DNA from: Pseudisothecium myosuroides
Lineage: Eukaryota > Streptophyta > Bryopsida > Hypnales > Lembophyllaceae
Direction of reading: 5' to 3'
Length of the DNA stretch: 64,000 nt
Assembly: GCA_951799445.1 (NCBI GenBank)
Contig: OX637295.1
Location: 7,812,001 to 7,876,000, forward strand
The notes beneath the pieces were generated by a model. That model saw only the letters and a program-made list of their open reading frames with translations. It did not search any database and was not told the origin of the DNA. Below are positions 37,301 to 48,557 of the stretch, piece after piece; position 1 is the stretch's first letter, and every line of letters begins with the position of its first letter. The translations under genes were made by a program, and so were the position numbers.

Positions 37301-38432
37301 GCCTTCCCAGGTACCTAATTCTGTTACTACCAATGTACTAGATGAGAAGATCTCTATATGGTCACTCTGTTTTTGTGATCCAGAGAATAATCTGCAAATT
37401 GGACTCACCCTCGCGCACACTGCAATCTGTAGGATTGTTTGCAGATTCTCGTAGACTTGAAAATAGGAACGAGCTTGTGAGACCATTTTTGTGGTGAGAC
37501 TTCCTCTGATCGGCATTGGGGAATCTGTGTATTGCAGGCTGCTTACAGGATCTATATTAGCTCATGAGCTTATGCATGCCTGGCTGCGGTTGGCAGGTGC
37601 GATCTATTTCCAGACCTTCTGTATCTCTAACTTAAGTCAAAATGAGTCACTTCTAGCTTAGTGACAATTAGAGGGCTAATGGTAGTTGATCCAAGTCTAA
37701 ACACACTTTTGGAGCAGAGCGATAGCGCTAACTTCAATAGGACTGAGCTGTTCAAGTGGCTAAGGATAATAAGTTTCAAAATTTTCCTCTTCATTCAATT
37801 TATCTAGCATGATGTCAATGAGAATCCTGCAATCTTGGTAGATTGAAAAGAAGAGAGTGGTTTTGATATGGTGAACTAAATGTCAAAATTGAAAATTAAA
37901 AAAAGGGAATTGGTTATGACTTACAAACAAGCTCCTCTTTTCGAATGGCTGCTTGCTACTACCTCTAAGCAAATCTTACTCATTGAGATTATGACAACGT
38001 AATCCACATCCTGTTGGTTCTCCGTGTCGACAAACAGAGCTTGTAGAATGTGTCACAAATGCTTCAGGGCGGTGTACGATGCTTCCGATTTTCTGTACGT
38101 CAAGTCTGATAATGGTTTGATGGAAACCTTCACCTTGTTTTTCAGGAGGGTTTCCTCGTATGCGGCCTGAGGTCGAAGAAGGCATATGCCAAGTGATGTC
38201 CCACATCTGGTTGTCAGCCGAGCTTCGGAGAGCGGAGAATCAAGCCTCCACAAGTGGGAAAGGGATCCTGACGCCCACTCAAAAGCGGCTGGGGGAGTTT
38301 TACCTCCACCAGATTGCCACAGACGCCTCTCCCGTGTACGGAGAGGGGTTTCGCCGGGCGTTGGTAGCAGTGAACCAGTTTGGGCTGGCACCAGTGCTGG
38401 AGCATCTCCGGCGCACCGCCAACTTCCCTTAA
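34331..38432 (+). CDS. DA1: DA1-type ubiquitin-activated LIM peptidase
   Basis: Exons 34,331-34,471; 34,652-34,880; 35,339-35,456; 35,547-35,784; 36,030-36,149; 36,269-36,541; 37,192-37,310; 37,538-37,596; 38,146-38,432 join in phase to 527 codons plus stop, close to Arabidopsis DA1. The N-terminus is MAWFDKIF. Two ubiquitin-interacting motifs ([12 protein letters not shown], about residues 110-122, and [16 protein letters not shown], about 136-152) come before a LIM zinc domain ([23 protein letters not shown]). Then follow a LIM-like block ([14 protein letters not shown]) and the C-terminal DUF3633 peptidase with HELMH at about 422-426. In Arabidopsis, DA1 is monoubiquitylated by BB/DA2 E3 ligases and then cleaves growth regulators to limit cell proliferation and organ size. 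All key metal ligands are present, so the gene looks intact. An AATAAA signal sits near 38,539. Confidence 0.93.
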
Positions 38433-40102
38433 TGGCATAACACAACACAACACAACACAATCTGCAGACAGAAATTATAACTTCTACTTTTCATGGACAC
38501 GCGTACCTTAAAGAGCTTGTTTCTTTTAAGGCCTCACAATAAAGGCTCATCCATGAAGCCTTTGGGTGTGCTCTGTTCCCTGTCATTCTGAAGTGACGGG
38601 GCACTTGTATATTAGTAACAAAAGCACATGAGGATATATACAGTAATTAGGTTTTGAAATGCTCTAAGACAGGAAAGCAATTGAGAGCAGAATCAGTGGT
38701 AGTTTTGTGATGTGAAGGTTTTGCTGAAGTGAGCAAGAGCCATCGCTTGCAGGCTACTGTTGCAGCATGCCTAGGACCCAGTCATGCGAGCTCCTTATGC
38801 CCTAGTTTAGGATGAGACATTGGAATTGCGGACCAATTTGGCAATTTTACGTAACTTATAGAACTCCAAATTTCCTATGATTCATGCTGATGTCTGCACC
38901 AAAATAACCGACCCACGTGATTTGGTTACTGTAATTTGCACTTCTGACCAAATCAAAGTTTATCTACAGTAGCTTGGTTTCGGTGTCGCAATGCAGGATT
39001 TTGACGCTGGTGGATGTGGCGGAGTCTCAATGGTTGGGAGGAGGATCAGAACCCAATCCTTGAGACTTTTCTTCGTTGTACTTACAACCGAAATAAAGAA
39101 TCTGCTTTATCAGAGATGCAACCTATGAGATTGAACCGTACAAATTTATTCGTAAGGTCAAAGTGCCATTGTTGAATTTTCGAAACCTACAAATTTTGAT
39201 CGTTACGATCTTGTAGCATATTTCAAATCAAGAGTTCAGAATTTGAGCATAGGGACAAGCACAACATGATCTTCAAGATTTTACACTTGAATTTGGCATA
39301 TTGGATAAATATGGGAAGCAACCCATTCCTAATCACACACCCCATTTTGGCTATGTAGGTTGTTCTCTTTCTATGAAGGAGGAGATGAATAGTGATTAAA
39401 TATAGCATGGTAGTTGTGGCACATTATGATTGGCTGGAAGACTCTCAATATTGCAACCAATCCTTGGGGGATTTTGCCACCAGCCCTTGGTTAGAAGTAG
39501 GAAGGTCTATATGATCAAAATGGATCAAATAAAATCTTCAACTGAAAAATTCATAGTAATTATGTCTTGCGGGAAAAAAAACTGAAAAATTATGGAATTA
39601 AAACGAATAAAATTTTGCAATCTATTTTTGCACAAGGAAAAATTTACCCACTAAAGAAATCCGCCTTGGAGATGGTCAGAATTGCTTTAAGTGGTCAAAA
39701 ATGAGTTACCTCAATCCTATGCCCAAAATTGAACTTTAAAAAATCAAATCAAGGTAGCAAGCTAAAAAGTGGCATTTGAATATATTTCTTAGGATTGGGG
39801 TGAACTGCTCGGCTCCTCCAAGTCATTCCAGGGGTGCAAGTAAAAAAAAAAGCCCCCTATTTTTGTGCTCGATTATTTTACCATGTACAACTCACTCAAG
39901 GCCTCCTAATTGCAAATATGAATTCAAAATTTGCAAATTTTATCATGCATGGAATATAAAAATTTCAGCGTTTTCCTGAGGGGTCCAGCGAGGGGGGCAG
40001 TTCACCCCAGCCCTTCATAGCTAGTACTTCATGACCATCATAGTCATATTATGAAAAAATACTTTCAAGTTACCACCTACCAAGTCACCTAGCTACTTGA
40101 GA

Positions 40103-40103
<1 letters not shown>

Positions 40104-40133
<30 letters not shown>
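40104..40133 (+). repeat. (AT)n microsatellite
   Basis: About 15 AT dinucleotides. Confidence 0.9.
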
Positions 40134-40135
<2 letters not shown>

Positions 40136-40735
40136 CTATAACTCCAACCTATTAACTACGAGTCTGTTCATCCTGACTCTCACATTATACTCATGAATTT
40201 ACTGCAGTGACGCAATGGATAACGTAGCTTTGCTTGTTTGACCACTCAGTACCTAATATTACCAAATGTGAAAACTCACCTTTCTCCATTATACTCCGTA
40301 CATACTGAGTACCAGCTAAAAAGAAGACTCAAAAAGTTTGATACGGAGTGGCCACTCAAAAGTGTCTGTCAATGGGTGAAAACCATCTATTTTAATTCTT
40401 CTTGTAGCTTTTGGTGCCCGCTATCTGAGATGAGTTCAAGATTGTCCCAAAAAACAGTCTGGATTCCTCTTCCAAGAGTGTTGACTGTTGAGGTACCTAT
40501 TCAAGAATGTCATTAGCAATACTGATTTGCAAATAATGTTTGATAACCTCGTCCCTGACTGCCGTTCCCTAATTCGTCACTCTTAACACTAACAATGCAA
40601 GTGCGACGAAATTCCACCAGATGACATTTTTCACGATGTCAGCTGTCCAATTCAGACAAAGACGACGTCGTGACCAACATTTACTACCCACATCATGCAT
40701 GAGAAAACCGACCACGAAATGACGTGTTCCACAGC

Positions 40736-40829
40736 ATCCTAATCCGAAATCTGTCTCCACAGTTCCGACGAGCAACGTTGAAATCCTAATCCGAAATCTG
40801 TCTCCACAGTTCCGACGAGCAACGTTGAA
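40736..40829 (+). repeat. 47-bp exact tandem duplication
   Basis: Two adjacent copies of a 47-bp unit beginning ATCCTAATCCGAAATCTG. They appear identical, which indicates a recent duplication in otherwise unique DNA. Confidence 0.9.
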
Positions 40830-42177
40830 ATTGATCCATCCTGACTACCATTCAACAAAGCTGTCTGCAAGCACTAAATAACGCAGCTGACAGTGCAAGA
40901 TGTACCGAAAATTCCAGCGCAATTGGGCGATGTTCTGGTATTTGGTACTATGCCAAAGCGCACAATCAAGCAAACGTTAATCGAAGGAACGCGGATATCA
41001 TCCCGACGAATTACAACATTAATCTCTCAAATCACATATAAACAGGGTGATGGAAGGCATTTGAGTATTGCTGTACTTCCCATGGTCTTCCCTTGGTTCA
41101 GACTACTGAGTACCCAAGAGATGCTGAAGGACATCTGGGTATCTAGTGACTTTCAAAATCCTTTTCCTCCCTCTTTTGAAGAGATCTTCGGTTGACGAGT
41201 CAGAGATTTATCTCAAAGGTATCATTTTACCTCTTTTCCAAGGATGCCGTTGGACATGTGGATTTTTCTACGGCAGATAAAATTCAATCAGGTCAACATG
41301 AGCCAGAATAACCGCATTCAGGACCTCCTTGCAGCTCCGATTCATGATTTGAGCTCACGTCTCATCCACCTCCCTATCAAACTCAATCATGAAGTTTGTT
41401 GCAGTACTGTCAAGGGAAGGGCAGTAGAGGTAAAAGCACTGACCTCGTAGGGTTGTCGAGTCAAACATGCACTACCGTAGACGGATGAATAGCACGCTAG
41501 TTGCACGCAGTTGGGGCCACAGCACGCAAGTTGAGCAAAACCACAGCAAATCCTAGAAACTCCACAGTGAATGGAAGCGTTCTCCACCCTTCAGAACCTC
41601 TAACATAGTTGCCGTCTACTGAATTACCTCGGGTACTGTTGTGAAGGATTGTACGACGCTGATTTTCCACCCCGACGTTCATCTTGTGATATACGTTACT
41701 GGTACAGAGGCCGGCATGCAGGGACCCCATTTATGAAATACTGAAATATCTCCACTTCGTCCCGTACCTTGCAACTTGCAAAGACACATAACTTAGATCC
41801 GGCGGAGTTCTCTACCTTGGCAACGGCTCCTGAACTAGCTGTGGGCGGGCTCCTGGTTACTTCGCTCTAACACTCTGAAGCTCCATTTAGTAGAGCTTGC
41901 AAAAAGTTCGCATGCATGAAACTATATTAATTAACTTCCTCGTGATGTTGTGGCTTGAAATTTGCGGTATTCTCAGTCGGTGGTACTGTTCATAGAAGAT
42001 GCTCACCTCACTATGTAGTCGTGTTGAAATAGAAGTCTAATTCGTGGTCGATCACAAACGGAATGACGTAGTCCAATTTCTATTACTCAATAGCATCGAT
42101 ATCGTCTATGCAACTAAGCTCGATTTGCAGCGAACGAAGCATGTGAGGGATTTTCCGATTGACAAAGAGAGAATTTT

Positions 42178-42183
42178 TATAAA
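42178..42183 (+). promoter_or_regulatory. Candidate TATA box of the LEA2/NHL gene
   Basis: TATAAA lies 69 bases before the ATG at 42,252. Position and motif are plausible, but the transcription start is unknown. Confidence 0.35.
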
Positions 42184-42251
42184 CTTAAGGATTTTTGTTA
42201 TCATACACTTCCTGCTTTAATTTCGTGGCTGCGGGCATAAATTAAGGGGGG

Positions 42252-42911
42252 ATGGCATGGATTCCGTTCGAGCGCAAAGGCGACTACGAAGACATCTACT
42301 CCCGACACCGTCACACTCGGAGGGTCATCGCCGGCTGCTGCGTGCTCATCTGCACCTTGCTAGTCCTCGCCATCGTCATCCTCGGCATCGCCACGCTCAT
42401 CGCCTACCTCATCCTGCGCCCTCACGCCACCCACTACGAAATCGTGGCTGCCAGCGTGCCCACGCTGCAAGTCCTCGGCACGTCCCAGAGCTTGACGGAC
42501 ACCTCCACCATCAACGCCGAGTTCATCTACGGCCTGCGAGCGCGAAACCCTAACCGCAAGATGAGCATGCAGTACTCCAAGTTCAACGTGCAGACGCTCT
42601 TCCTGGGCGTGGACATCGGCCACAGCAGCATAGGCGGCTTCCGCGTCGGTCGTCGGAGCAGCAACACCGTCTCGGTCACGACGTCCGCGTCGAACGTGGT
42701 GGTGAACAACATCGTGGGCAACACGATGCGGAGCGAAATCAACCAGCAATTCGTTACGGTGCAAGTGAAGATCGACACGCGGGCGAGGGCGCACATCGGC
42801 GGCTACACCTCCTTCTGGATGTGGCTGCACGCTATCTGCGACGTCAATGTCACGCCCCCGACCGACTGGGCTCCAGGGAGCTTTGTGAGTGCCAAGTGCC
42901 GCAACACATAG
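42252..42911 (+). CDS. LEA2/NHL (NDR1/HIN1-like) membrane protein
   Basis: An intronless 219-codon gene, notably GC-rich against its AT-rich surroundings. A basic N-terminal tail (RHRHTRR) leads into one long hydrophobic helix (about residues 24-52, CCVLICTLLVLAIVILGIA). A LEA_2-type domain follows, with Y.I..ASVPTLQV, INAEFIYGLRARNPN and YSKFNVQTLFLG. This matches NHL proteins: short cytosolic tail, single transmembrane segment, apoplastic beta-rich LEA14-like domain. Family members sit in the plasma membrane and are tied to defence or stress responses; the role of this one is not shown. The usual NPN.K motif is present as NPNRK. The ATG at 42,252 is chosen because the membrane segment then sits at the usual distance from the start. 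Confidence 0.88.
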   Translation: MAWIPFERKGDYEDIYSRHRHTRRVIAGCCVLICTLLVLAIVILGIATLIAYLILRPHATHYEIVAASVPTLQVLGTSQSLTDTSTINAEFIYGLRARNPNRKMSMQYSKFNVQTLFLGVDIGHSSIGGFRVGRRSSNTVSVTTSASNVVVNNIVGNTMRSEINQQFVTVQVKIDTRARAHIGGYTSFWMWLHAICDVNVTPPTDWAPGSFVSAKCRNT

Positions 42912-44085
42912 TCTAGGCCATCGCCATCGCCATCGCCCGGTGAGAGCCTGCAACTCCCGTTTAGGGTTTAGAGCTTTGTGCACTGAAGGCTCAACTTAAA
43001 TTAAGAGTTTGTGTACAAGATTCCATTGCAATGCGCACCAAACTTTGAGAATATTATAAGATTTACATGTTCCCTTAATAAGTAGACCATAATATGAAGC
43101 TACCCTTTGAATCAAGTGAGCCCAAGAATGCAAGCATGTGAGTATTGAGCCTATAATATAGGTACCTATAATATAGATACCCCACACTATAGAAGATGTA
43201 TGTATCATAAATACTTATAATATGGATATTTGTAACATATATACCTTATATTCATAGATGGTTTCTACAGTATATACACCTATAACATAGGTGTGTAGTA
43301 TTCTAGGCTCATGGGCTCACACTTCTATGCTCACATAATAACAACCCTCTGATCTGTACTAGGGCTTTGATATCTTGAAGTGGTATTTACAATTTTAGAA
43401 ATTTGTAAGCAATTATAAGGGTTTTAGATCCAGCTATTTGACTTGTGTAATGTATAATCTTAGACAATTAGGGAATGTGCAGTAGCCCTAGAGTAAATCC
43501 ACAAATTTTATTTGTCTATAGCTAGACATATGGTTGTGCAAGACGAGGTCATTGCCATTGTCATTGTAAGGAGGTTTGAGTTTAATAAAAAGATGATGTG
43601 TGATGTGTGAAGCCATACTACACTTATCAAGTGCCCTTTTGTTTTCTTATCACCTTTCTTTAGATTGAGTTAGTGTTGAAGGATTTTTTTTGAACAATAC
43701 TAGTAATTATCCTACATTCTTATATTCAACCAGATTTTCACTTACCAACTCTAATTGTTGTTTTTCTTTATGCAATGTTTGAAGTTTTCTAAGAACTTTG
43801 ATCATTTTTATCTTGTAGTTTCAAAATTCAATTTTTTCCCCAATTTACAATATACTAAGATATAAACATTTGTTATCAACTCTTCTTAAATACCATCACG
43901 TAAACAATGAGCATCTATGAGGAAAGAATGCATAATAAATCATAAATAAAATAATCAATTGGGAAAAGTTGTTGAACATGTATCACTATGTAATTTACTA
44001 TTGAAATGCTCATTGTATAGTAAGTTTTTGAGTATAGAAGGAGGTTTAATTTTGGAATGCCCTATTGTCTATTATTGATTTTTTA
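42912..44085. other. AT-rich intergenic DNA, possible decayed MITE
   Basis: No gene was seen. Between about 43,105 and 43,335, words such as CCTATAATATAGGTACC recur. GTGAGCCCAAGAATG (about 43,117) faces ATGGGCTCACACTTCTATG (about 43,311) in inverted order, so this may be an old TIR element. The boundaries are not definable. Confidence 0.35.
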
Positions 44086-44584
44086 TTAACCCCTAAATTC
44101 CCATTGTCTCCTTTGGAGACAAAATGGATTTTTGGTAGGGTCCTACAGTCTCAATTTGTGTGGTGATTTTTTGAAACTTTTTATGAAGATAGGAAATCAC
44201 ATTAACATTTTGGGCTTTGGATGACATAAATTTTGCATTGAGGCACTGATTGAAATAAAAATTATATTCCCAAAAAGTATTGGGTAGTACAAAAAAAGTC
44301 ACTGAAAGTCAAAATTTAAAATTTAATATTTAATTTCTCATAGAAAGTGTTTTTATCTACATAAAAAGATTTGATTCATTCAGTTTGAATTAGTGATGAG
44401 AAAATTATGGACAATCTTGTTTTTCAAGCAATTTAGGCATCTTTGTGAAAAAATGACTTGTAGGATTCACTTTTGAATGCAATTTTTATAATTTTTTCCA
44501 AAAAAAAGGTGCACCAGATTTAGTTAGCTTGCTAGAAAAATCTCACCATTGGGATTAGTGATTTTCAATTCCATCTTAGAAGAC
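44086..44584. mobile_element. TTAA-family element fragment, copy 1
   Basis: Starts TTAA then CCCCTAAATTCCC and a small inverted repeat TTGTCTCCTTTGGAGACAA. It matches, in the same orientation, the copy at 44,800-46,630 and, in reverse, 63,180-63,706 (shared: GATTCATTC..TTTG, ATTATGGACAATCTT, AATTCCATCTTA). The right end is not visible. A second degenerate end (TTAACCCTTATAGGAC) begins at 44,585. Confidence 0.6.
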
Positions 44585-44799
44585 TTAACCCTTATAGGAC
44601 TTGATCCATTGTGAAATGGTCAAACTTTGTGGTTGAGCTAAATTTAGCCTTTTAAATTGTGTTCAAACAAAAACATAATATTTTTATTACTTGAAACTTT
44701 GAATTATATATCATTGTGAGAAATTTTAATTTGTTTTGTGAAAAATTGAACATAAATAAGTGAAAATAACAAAAACAATCCAAATGATTTGAAAGTTTC

Positions 44800-46630
44800 T
44801 TAACCCCTAAAGGACCGTTTGTCCCCTTGGGGGACAATTTGGATCTAGGTAGGTTCCTATTGTCTCAATTTGTAATGAATTTTTTTGAATTTTTTTGAGG
44901 TTGTATAGCTTTGTGAGAGCTTTGAGGATATACAATTTTATTTCAATTGGTGCTTGGAAGCAAAAGTTATGGCCCAAAAAGCCAAAAATGGAGAACAACG
45001 GGCAACACAAAAAAATCACAAAAAGCCAAAATAATTAAGGAAAAAAAAATTCCTAAAAGATTATATTTTTGTCTACACGTGAAGCTTTGATTCATTCAAT
45101 TTGGACTTGTGATGAAAAAGTTATGGACAATCTTAGTTTTTCATGCAATCTAAGTATCTTTTTGAAAAAATAACGCATAGGATTCATTTTTTAATGCAAT
45201 TTTTACAATTTTCCTAAATTTTTTTAGAATTGGTTAAATTTTCTTGTTAGAAAAATCTTACCATTGAGATTATTGTGTTTCAATTCCATCTTAAAGCTAT
45301 TAATGGTTTTGTTTTTCCTTCATTTGTGAACCTACTTCTGCTTAACAATTTTTTAATGAGTAAAAATTAAGTTTTTTTTCTTGAATTTTTTATCCTAGAC
45401 TCTCAACTCAAATATTCAATATAAAAAGTTAAAATATCAAAATCATTAGTACAAAAAATTTAAGTTAAAAAGATTCAAAGCCAAAAAATCTAGTCAAACA
45501 AGGTGTTAAAAAACTTGTTTTCTTCACTTTGGATGCAAATATCTTGCAATCTACGCAGTCAAAGTTTCTGAAAATTCCTCCACATGTACTTACACTAGTC
45601 TAGTATAAGATTCTACTGTTAGATATGCAAAAAAAAAAAAAATTAAGTTTTTTGCTCTTTGCAATAGAAATGGCAGTTTTGAATGTAGTTAAGAGGTACA
45701 AGTAGCAATGGAAATTGGTGAGAAAATTATCAATTGGTTATTTTATTTTTTACACCTAAAACAGCTACAACAAAGACCTTGAAGTCAAATTCGACTATCA
45801 AACAAAATTTATCCTTTTATTTAATAGGTAAATAAAATTTTGATATTTTTTGCTATTGCAAAAATGAATTTTTTTTTCTATTTTTTTTTCAATCAAACTA
45901 TGTATGTTTTTTTTTTCCAACAATAATTTGATTTTTCCATAAACATTATTGTGATTTTTAAAGCTAAAGGTGGAAATCAAATTATATCAATTATAATATA
46001 TATTAGAATAATTTATAATTTTTATCATAAATGAAGGATATGATGAAAAACATATTTTTATAATTAATTAATTTTTTAAATACAAAAAAGAAAAGAAAAA
46101 CACACCATACTATGTTATTTGGATTCGAACACATGTTACTTTTAATTGCAATAACTCTTTCAATTTTTGAAATATTAAAATGGAATAGAAACAAAATTTA
46201 TCAAACTTCATTCTTTTAGTTTAATTCAAATTCCAAAATAGTTATTTTGAAAATTGCAATCGAGGTTGACCAAGGCACATCCACTTTTGGGATGTGTGGA
46301 CCTTTAGAGATGAACGGGTTATTTTTTCCTTCAATCTTGAATCTACTTCTACTTAAAAATATTTTAATGAGTGAAAATTATGGATTTTTAAAACTATGTT
46401 TTCTAAACTCTCAACTCAATTCTTCAGTATAAAAAATTATAAATTCAAAATGTGTAGTGCAAAAATTTTAAGTTGTGCAGATGCAAAGCCTTAAATTTCT
46501 ATTTAGACAAGGTACAACCCCCGAATTTCTTTACTTCAAACACAAATATCTTGCAATCCATCCATTTAAAGTTTTTGAAATTTTTTCCACACTTTTTTAT
46601 ATTAGTCAAGTGCAAGATGATTGGTAATAA
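44800..46630. mobile_element. TTAA-family element, copy 2 with an internal duplication
   Basis: The left end is TTAA (44,800-44,803) then CCCCTAAAGGACC and a hairpin TTGTCCCCTTGGGGGACAA. The body to about 45,300 matches 44,086-44,584. The following block (about 45,300-45,620) is repeated at about 46,290-46,630; shared words are CAAATATCTTGCAATC and GACTCTCAACTCAA or CTCTCAACTCAA. The right end was not found. No transposase was seen; the block between about 45,650 and 46,250 is AT-rich and unrecognised. Confidence 0.5.
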
Positions 46631-46741
46631 ATGATGATCTATAACATTGTTAACTAGCCTAAACCATTCCTTCTTGGAGATTGTATTAATCCAAATCCTC
46701 TAGATCCTTTAGAGTAAATTTTGTAAAATCTACACAAAATC

Positions 46742-46900
46742 CACTATAGGAAACCCATGTTTTTCTTGAAGGATTTTTTGGACATCCACCTATTTTCATG
46801 TTAACAACAATGTCAAATGTTACATTTGGCGTTATTGTTAACATGAAAATAGGTGGATGTCCAAAAAAACCATCAAGAAAAATACGGGGTTCTTATAGTG
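46742..46900. mobile_element. CACTA-type MITE, 159 bp
   Basis: The ends are CACTATAGGAAACCC and, at the right, GGGGTTCTTATAGTG, with 3-bp flanks ATC and ATC. The arms (TTTTTCTTGAAGG.., TGGACATCCACCTATTTTC) pair along nearly the whole length, with a short loop near 46,820. Confidence 0.85.
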
Positions 46901-48557
46901 ATCATTGGTTGGTTGGGAAGTTGCAATATTCGAAGCTCCTACTTTTTAGTAAACAAGAGGTCTTCCAACATTGATTTATAATGTTATGTCAACAAAATTT
47001 TGGTTTAAGGAACCCAAAATTGGAAGTGCACATTCTAATTATAGACTTTATAATGTCTTCCTACATTTTAAGGTAGCTATATCTTGTTTTGACTGCTTTC
47101 TAAAATCGACCACTCTAGATTCTTGCCTAAAATGTACTCCCATTATTCATGAGAGTCTATGGTTGATTTTTTTTTCTTTCAAAGAAACGGTGACCATTGC
47201 ATTAAAAAACACAAGAAAAAGACAATCAATTAGGTTCCCGCGGGCGGGATAACCTGGGAGGGGGGTCAAGAGAGAGATGCCACTCGGGCCTATGGAAACT
47301 ACCGGAGCAAAAAAACTCGTTTCTGCACCACGTATCCTGGAACTCTTGGCAAATCACAAGTTTCCTATCCTTGCCACACTATGGTTGATTTTAGAAACAC
47401 CTATTTTCAGCACTTTGAAAATTTGTAGTTTATTCATATGATATCAAAAAATTGTATTCTAAGAAAATCTAGAATCCCCTTTTGACTACCAACAAGACTC
47501 AACAAAAAGATTTTCAACTTAGTAATGGGAACCATGCTGAATTGCTTATTTGTGTGATTTTGGGTGTAGTTACCTTGACAGTTTCACCGTGAAGCTTGGT
47601 AGGCGTGATGAATGCTGGATGTGACGCCGTGGATGAGAAGCCGAGGTACCCAGAAGGAATCCGAGGTGGCGAAAGTTACCGCCTGTAGCCTGTCGTTCTT
47701 TCAAACTGGCCCAAACTCCCGCCATTTTTTCCAAAGAGAGTATCGTGAACTCCCATTCCCTGCTCTCCCATCCCATCCCTTTCTTAGGGTTTCTCGAGAC
47801 CGATTTTCTTAGCGCAAGGTGTTGCAATTGCCGCAATCGAGCTGCTGCTGGTGCGTTCGAAGACGCCGCGCTCGGATTCCACGGTGCAGGTGTTTTAGTA
47901 GAGCTGAGATTTCAGAATATGACGACCTGTGTTACGATGGAGAGGTTCGGCGATGTGTTTGAGTAGGCTCTGGGATTTCAGAATTTGACGACCTGTGACA
48001 CGATTGAGAGGGTTCGGCGATGTGTTTGAGATTGTGGCCGACTTTATATCCGTGTATGAAAATCCGAGTAGCCATGGCGCCAGAGAGATGTAGCGTGTTG
48101 TAGACCGGATTTGTTTTACAGGATTGTCCTGGCTTGAATTATTGTGGGTAGGTCAGTGCAGGGATTGTGCTGCGGATAATGAAGATTTCAGAGTAAACTT
48201 GAATGCAAATCTTTTCGTGCGTCGTGGATTTGTAACCGAAGTGGGATTGTTACCGTTTGAGAGTTTAGTGCAGGATTTTGGGAGGTTTCTGATTTGGTTA
48301 GGTTTGTTGCTGGTGGTGCATTGGAAGAGTGGCTTCGGATGACAGTGTGCTTGGCGTCTGCTCTTTGATTGCGTGATATTTAGACTGAAGTATTATGCTC
48401 AATCCGACAGTGCCTACGAGAACTTGAATCCTTAGCACAGTTAGGTGACATATGTGCAACGTGAACTCGAACTTCTCATTTCCGATAGGTTTAGATCAGA
48501 ACCAAGTAATTGCCGCCCTATTCCTCGGGACCCGCTGTGCCTTCGACTGACGTGACC
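46901..48557. other. Spacer and probable 5' leader of the PIF1 helicase gene
   Basis: There is no separate gene. GC content rises from about 47,580, consistent with the promoter and 5' leader (perhaps with a leader intron) of the downstream helicase. A near-duplicate pair around GATTTCAGAATWTGACGACC occurs at about 47,908 and 47,973. Confidence 0.4.

Larger units (their letters stand above)
38433..42251. other. Intergenic region without a recognised gene
   Basis: The first ~120 bases are the 3' end of the DA1-type gene. Beyond that are an (AT)n microsatellite at about 40,104-40,133 and a 47-bp exact tandem duplication at 40,736-40,829. From about 40,540 to 41,900 the composition is more balanced and several 70-100 codon open frames occur, the longest at 40,893-41,195. 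None shows a domain I recognise. Confidence 0.5.

Noticed and set aside
38053..38460. 135-codon minus-strand open frame
   Set aside because: Antisense shadow of the last DA1-type exon.
40893..41195. 100-codon plus-strand open frame
   Set aside because: No family resemblance, no splice context and no conserved neighbours; length is possible by chance in this composition.
42360..42983. 207-codon minus-strand open frame
   Set aside because: Antisense shadow of the GC-rich LEA2/NHL gene, which has clear family motifs on the plus strand.
44585..44800. A complete short TTAA element between two same-oriented ends
   Set aside because: Both boundaries read TTAACCC in the same direction; a complete element would need the second one inverted.
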